From positions 47,253 to 61,586 of the forward strand of contig MU647181.1 in NCBI GenBank assembly GCA_026770585.1: DNA of 14,334 nucleotides. The letters are read 5' to 3'. Below the pieces are notes generated by a model that was not told where the DNA came from, did no database searches, and worked only from the letters and a program-made list of their open reading frames with translations. The position numbers and the translations under genes were made by a program. The DNA comes from Baffinella frigidus. Lineage: Eukaryota > Cryptophyceae > Cryptomonadales > Baffinellaceae. This document shows, in pieces, positions 13,963 to 14,334 of the stretch; within the stretch, counting starts at the first letter, position 1; the number at the start of each line of letters is the position of its first letter.

Positions 13963-14100
13963 TATCCGGGGAAACCTATTTTTCTTTCATTTGATGGCAA
14001 CGAAAATTACTACACACATGCTTCAATATTACTAGTAAGAACGAATTGTGAAGTAATTTTCGGTGCCATCAAATGAAAGAAAAATGGGGTTTTCCGGATA
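13963..14100. mobile_element. Fold-back element with TATCCGG ends, related to F1
   Basis: Arms TATCCGGGGAAACC, ATTTTTCTTTCATTTGATGG and CAACGAAAATTACTACAC pair with GTGAAGTAATTTTCGGTGCC, ATCAAATGAAAGAAAAAT and GGGGTTTTCCGGATA. The innermost motif is that of F1; the outer arms are unrelated to it. Symmetry may extend one base further (TTATCC/GGATAA). Confidence 0.88.
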
Positions 14101-14192
14101 AGGGTGAGAGGCGAGGCGGTGCTTGCCAGCCAGCAGTGACTGTTGCACACAGCCACGCCTGTGACGTATCGCACCCTTGTTGTAAAGGAGCT

Positions 14193-14334
14193 CGCCCTCT
14201 TTCTGTCAAGTAACTCACCCTCTTTCTGTCAAGTAACTGACCCTCTTTCTGTAAAGTAACTCACCCTCTTTCTGTACAGTAACTCACCCTCTTTCTGTAC
14301 AGTAACTCACCCTCTTTCTGTAAAGTAACTCACC
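14193..14334. repeat. 23-bp tandem repeat at the window edge
   Basis: Six or more units of CACCCTCTTTCTGTAAAGTA with ACT, spaced exactly 23 bp (CCCT at 14195, 14218, 14241, 14264 and on). Positions 15-16 of the unit vary (CA, AA, AC). It continues past the right edge. Confidence 0.95.

Noticed and set aside
14193-14334. Regular 23-bp repeats considered as a CRISPR array
   Set aside because: The units are head-to-tail without spacers and the window is eukaryotic.
1-14334. Transposase, reverse transcriptase, tRNA or rRNA genes
   Set aside because: I looked for catalytic motifs in the longer frames and for tRNA-like arms and found none, but could not run a profile search.

Overview
The window looks like nuclear DNA of a repeat-rich eukaryote. 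I see no compact operons and no long uninterrupted genes. Coding sequence is in short exons (33 to 176 nt) with GT-AG introns and G/C-rich third positions. Degenerate TTTAGGG-type (plant/green-algal telomere-like) arrays lie inside introns. A green alga with a large repetitive genome, for instance a prasinophyte, fits best; that is a guess from style, not a species call. Nearly all long open frames here are chance readings through G/C-rich repeats and are not annotated as genes.

Two genes can be rebuilt by matching exon borders, reading phase and protein family. On the minus strand (3272 down to 866) lies the 5' part of a copine: four exons joining in phase to give almost all of the first C2 domain. 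The gene continues beyond the left edge. On the plus strand, from about 3.95 kb to at least 12.85 kb, short exons suggest a protein with PDZ-domain segments followed by coiled-coil-like segments. The best supported exons are 6219-6303, 7352-7527, 8910-8966 and 12764-12850, whose phases fit one another. The first exon (3953-4024), the PDZ front half (4597-5045), 11729-11785 and 13921-13953 are less certain. If both models hold, the genes are divergent and share an upstream region at 3273-3952.

The rest is repeat. There are at least nine fold-back (MITE-like) elements: three of one family (62, 4420, 13488), relatives at 2447, 8176 and 13963, a second family (6763, 7958), and single elements at 5184 and 12271. 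No transposase is visible, so all would be non-autonomous. There are many tandem repeats with units of 22 to 96 bp.

The most striking feature is that most recognisable exons have one or more partial, decayed copies next to them, often including the splice junction and the start of the intron. Some copies serve as empty-site references that show where fold-back elements inserted, once with an exact 5-bp target duplication.
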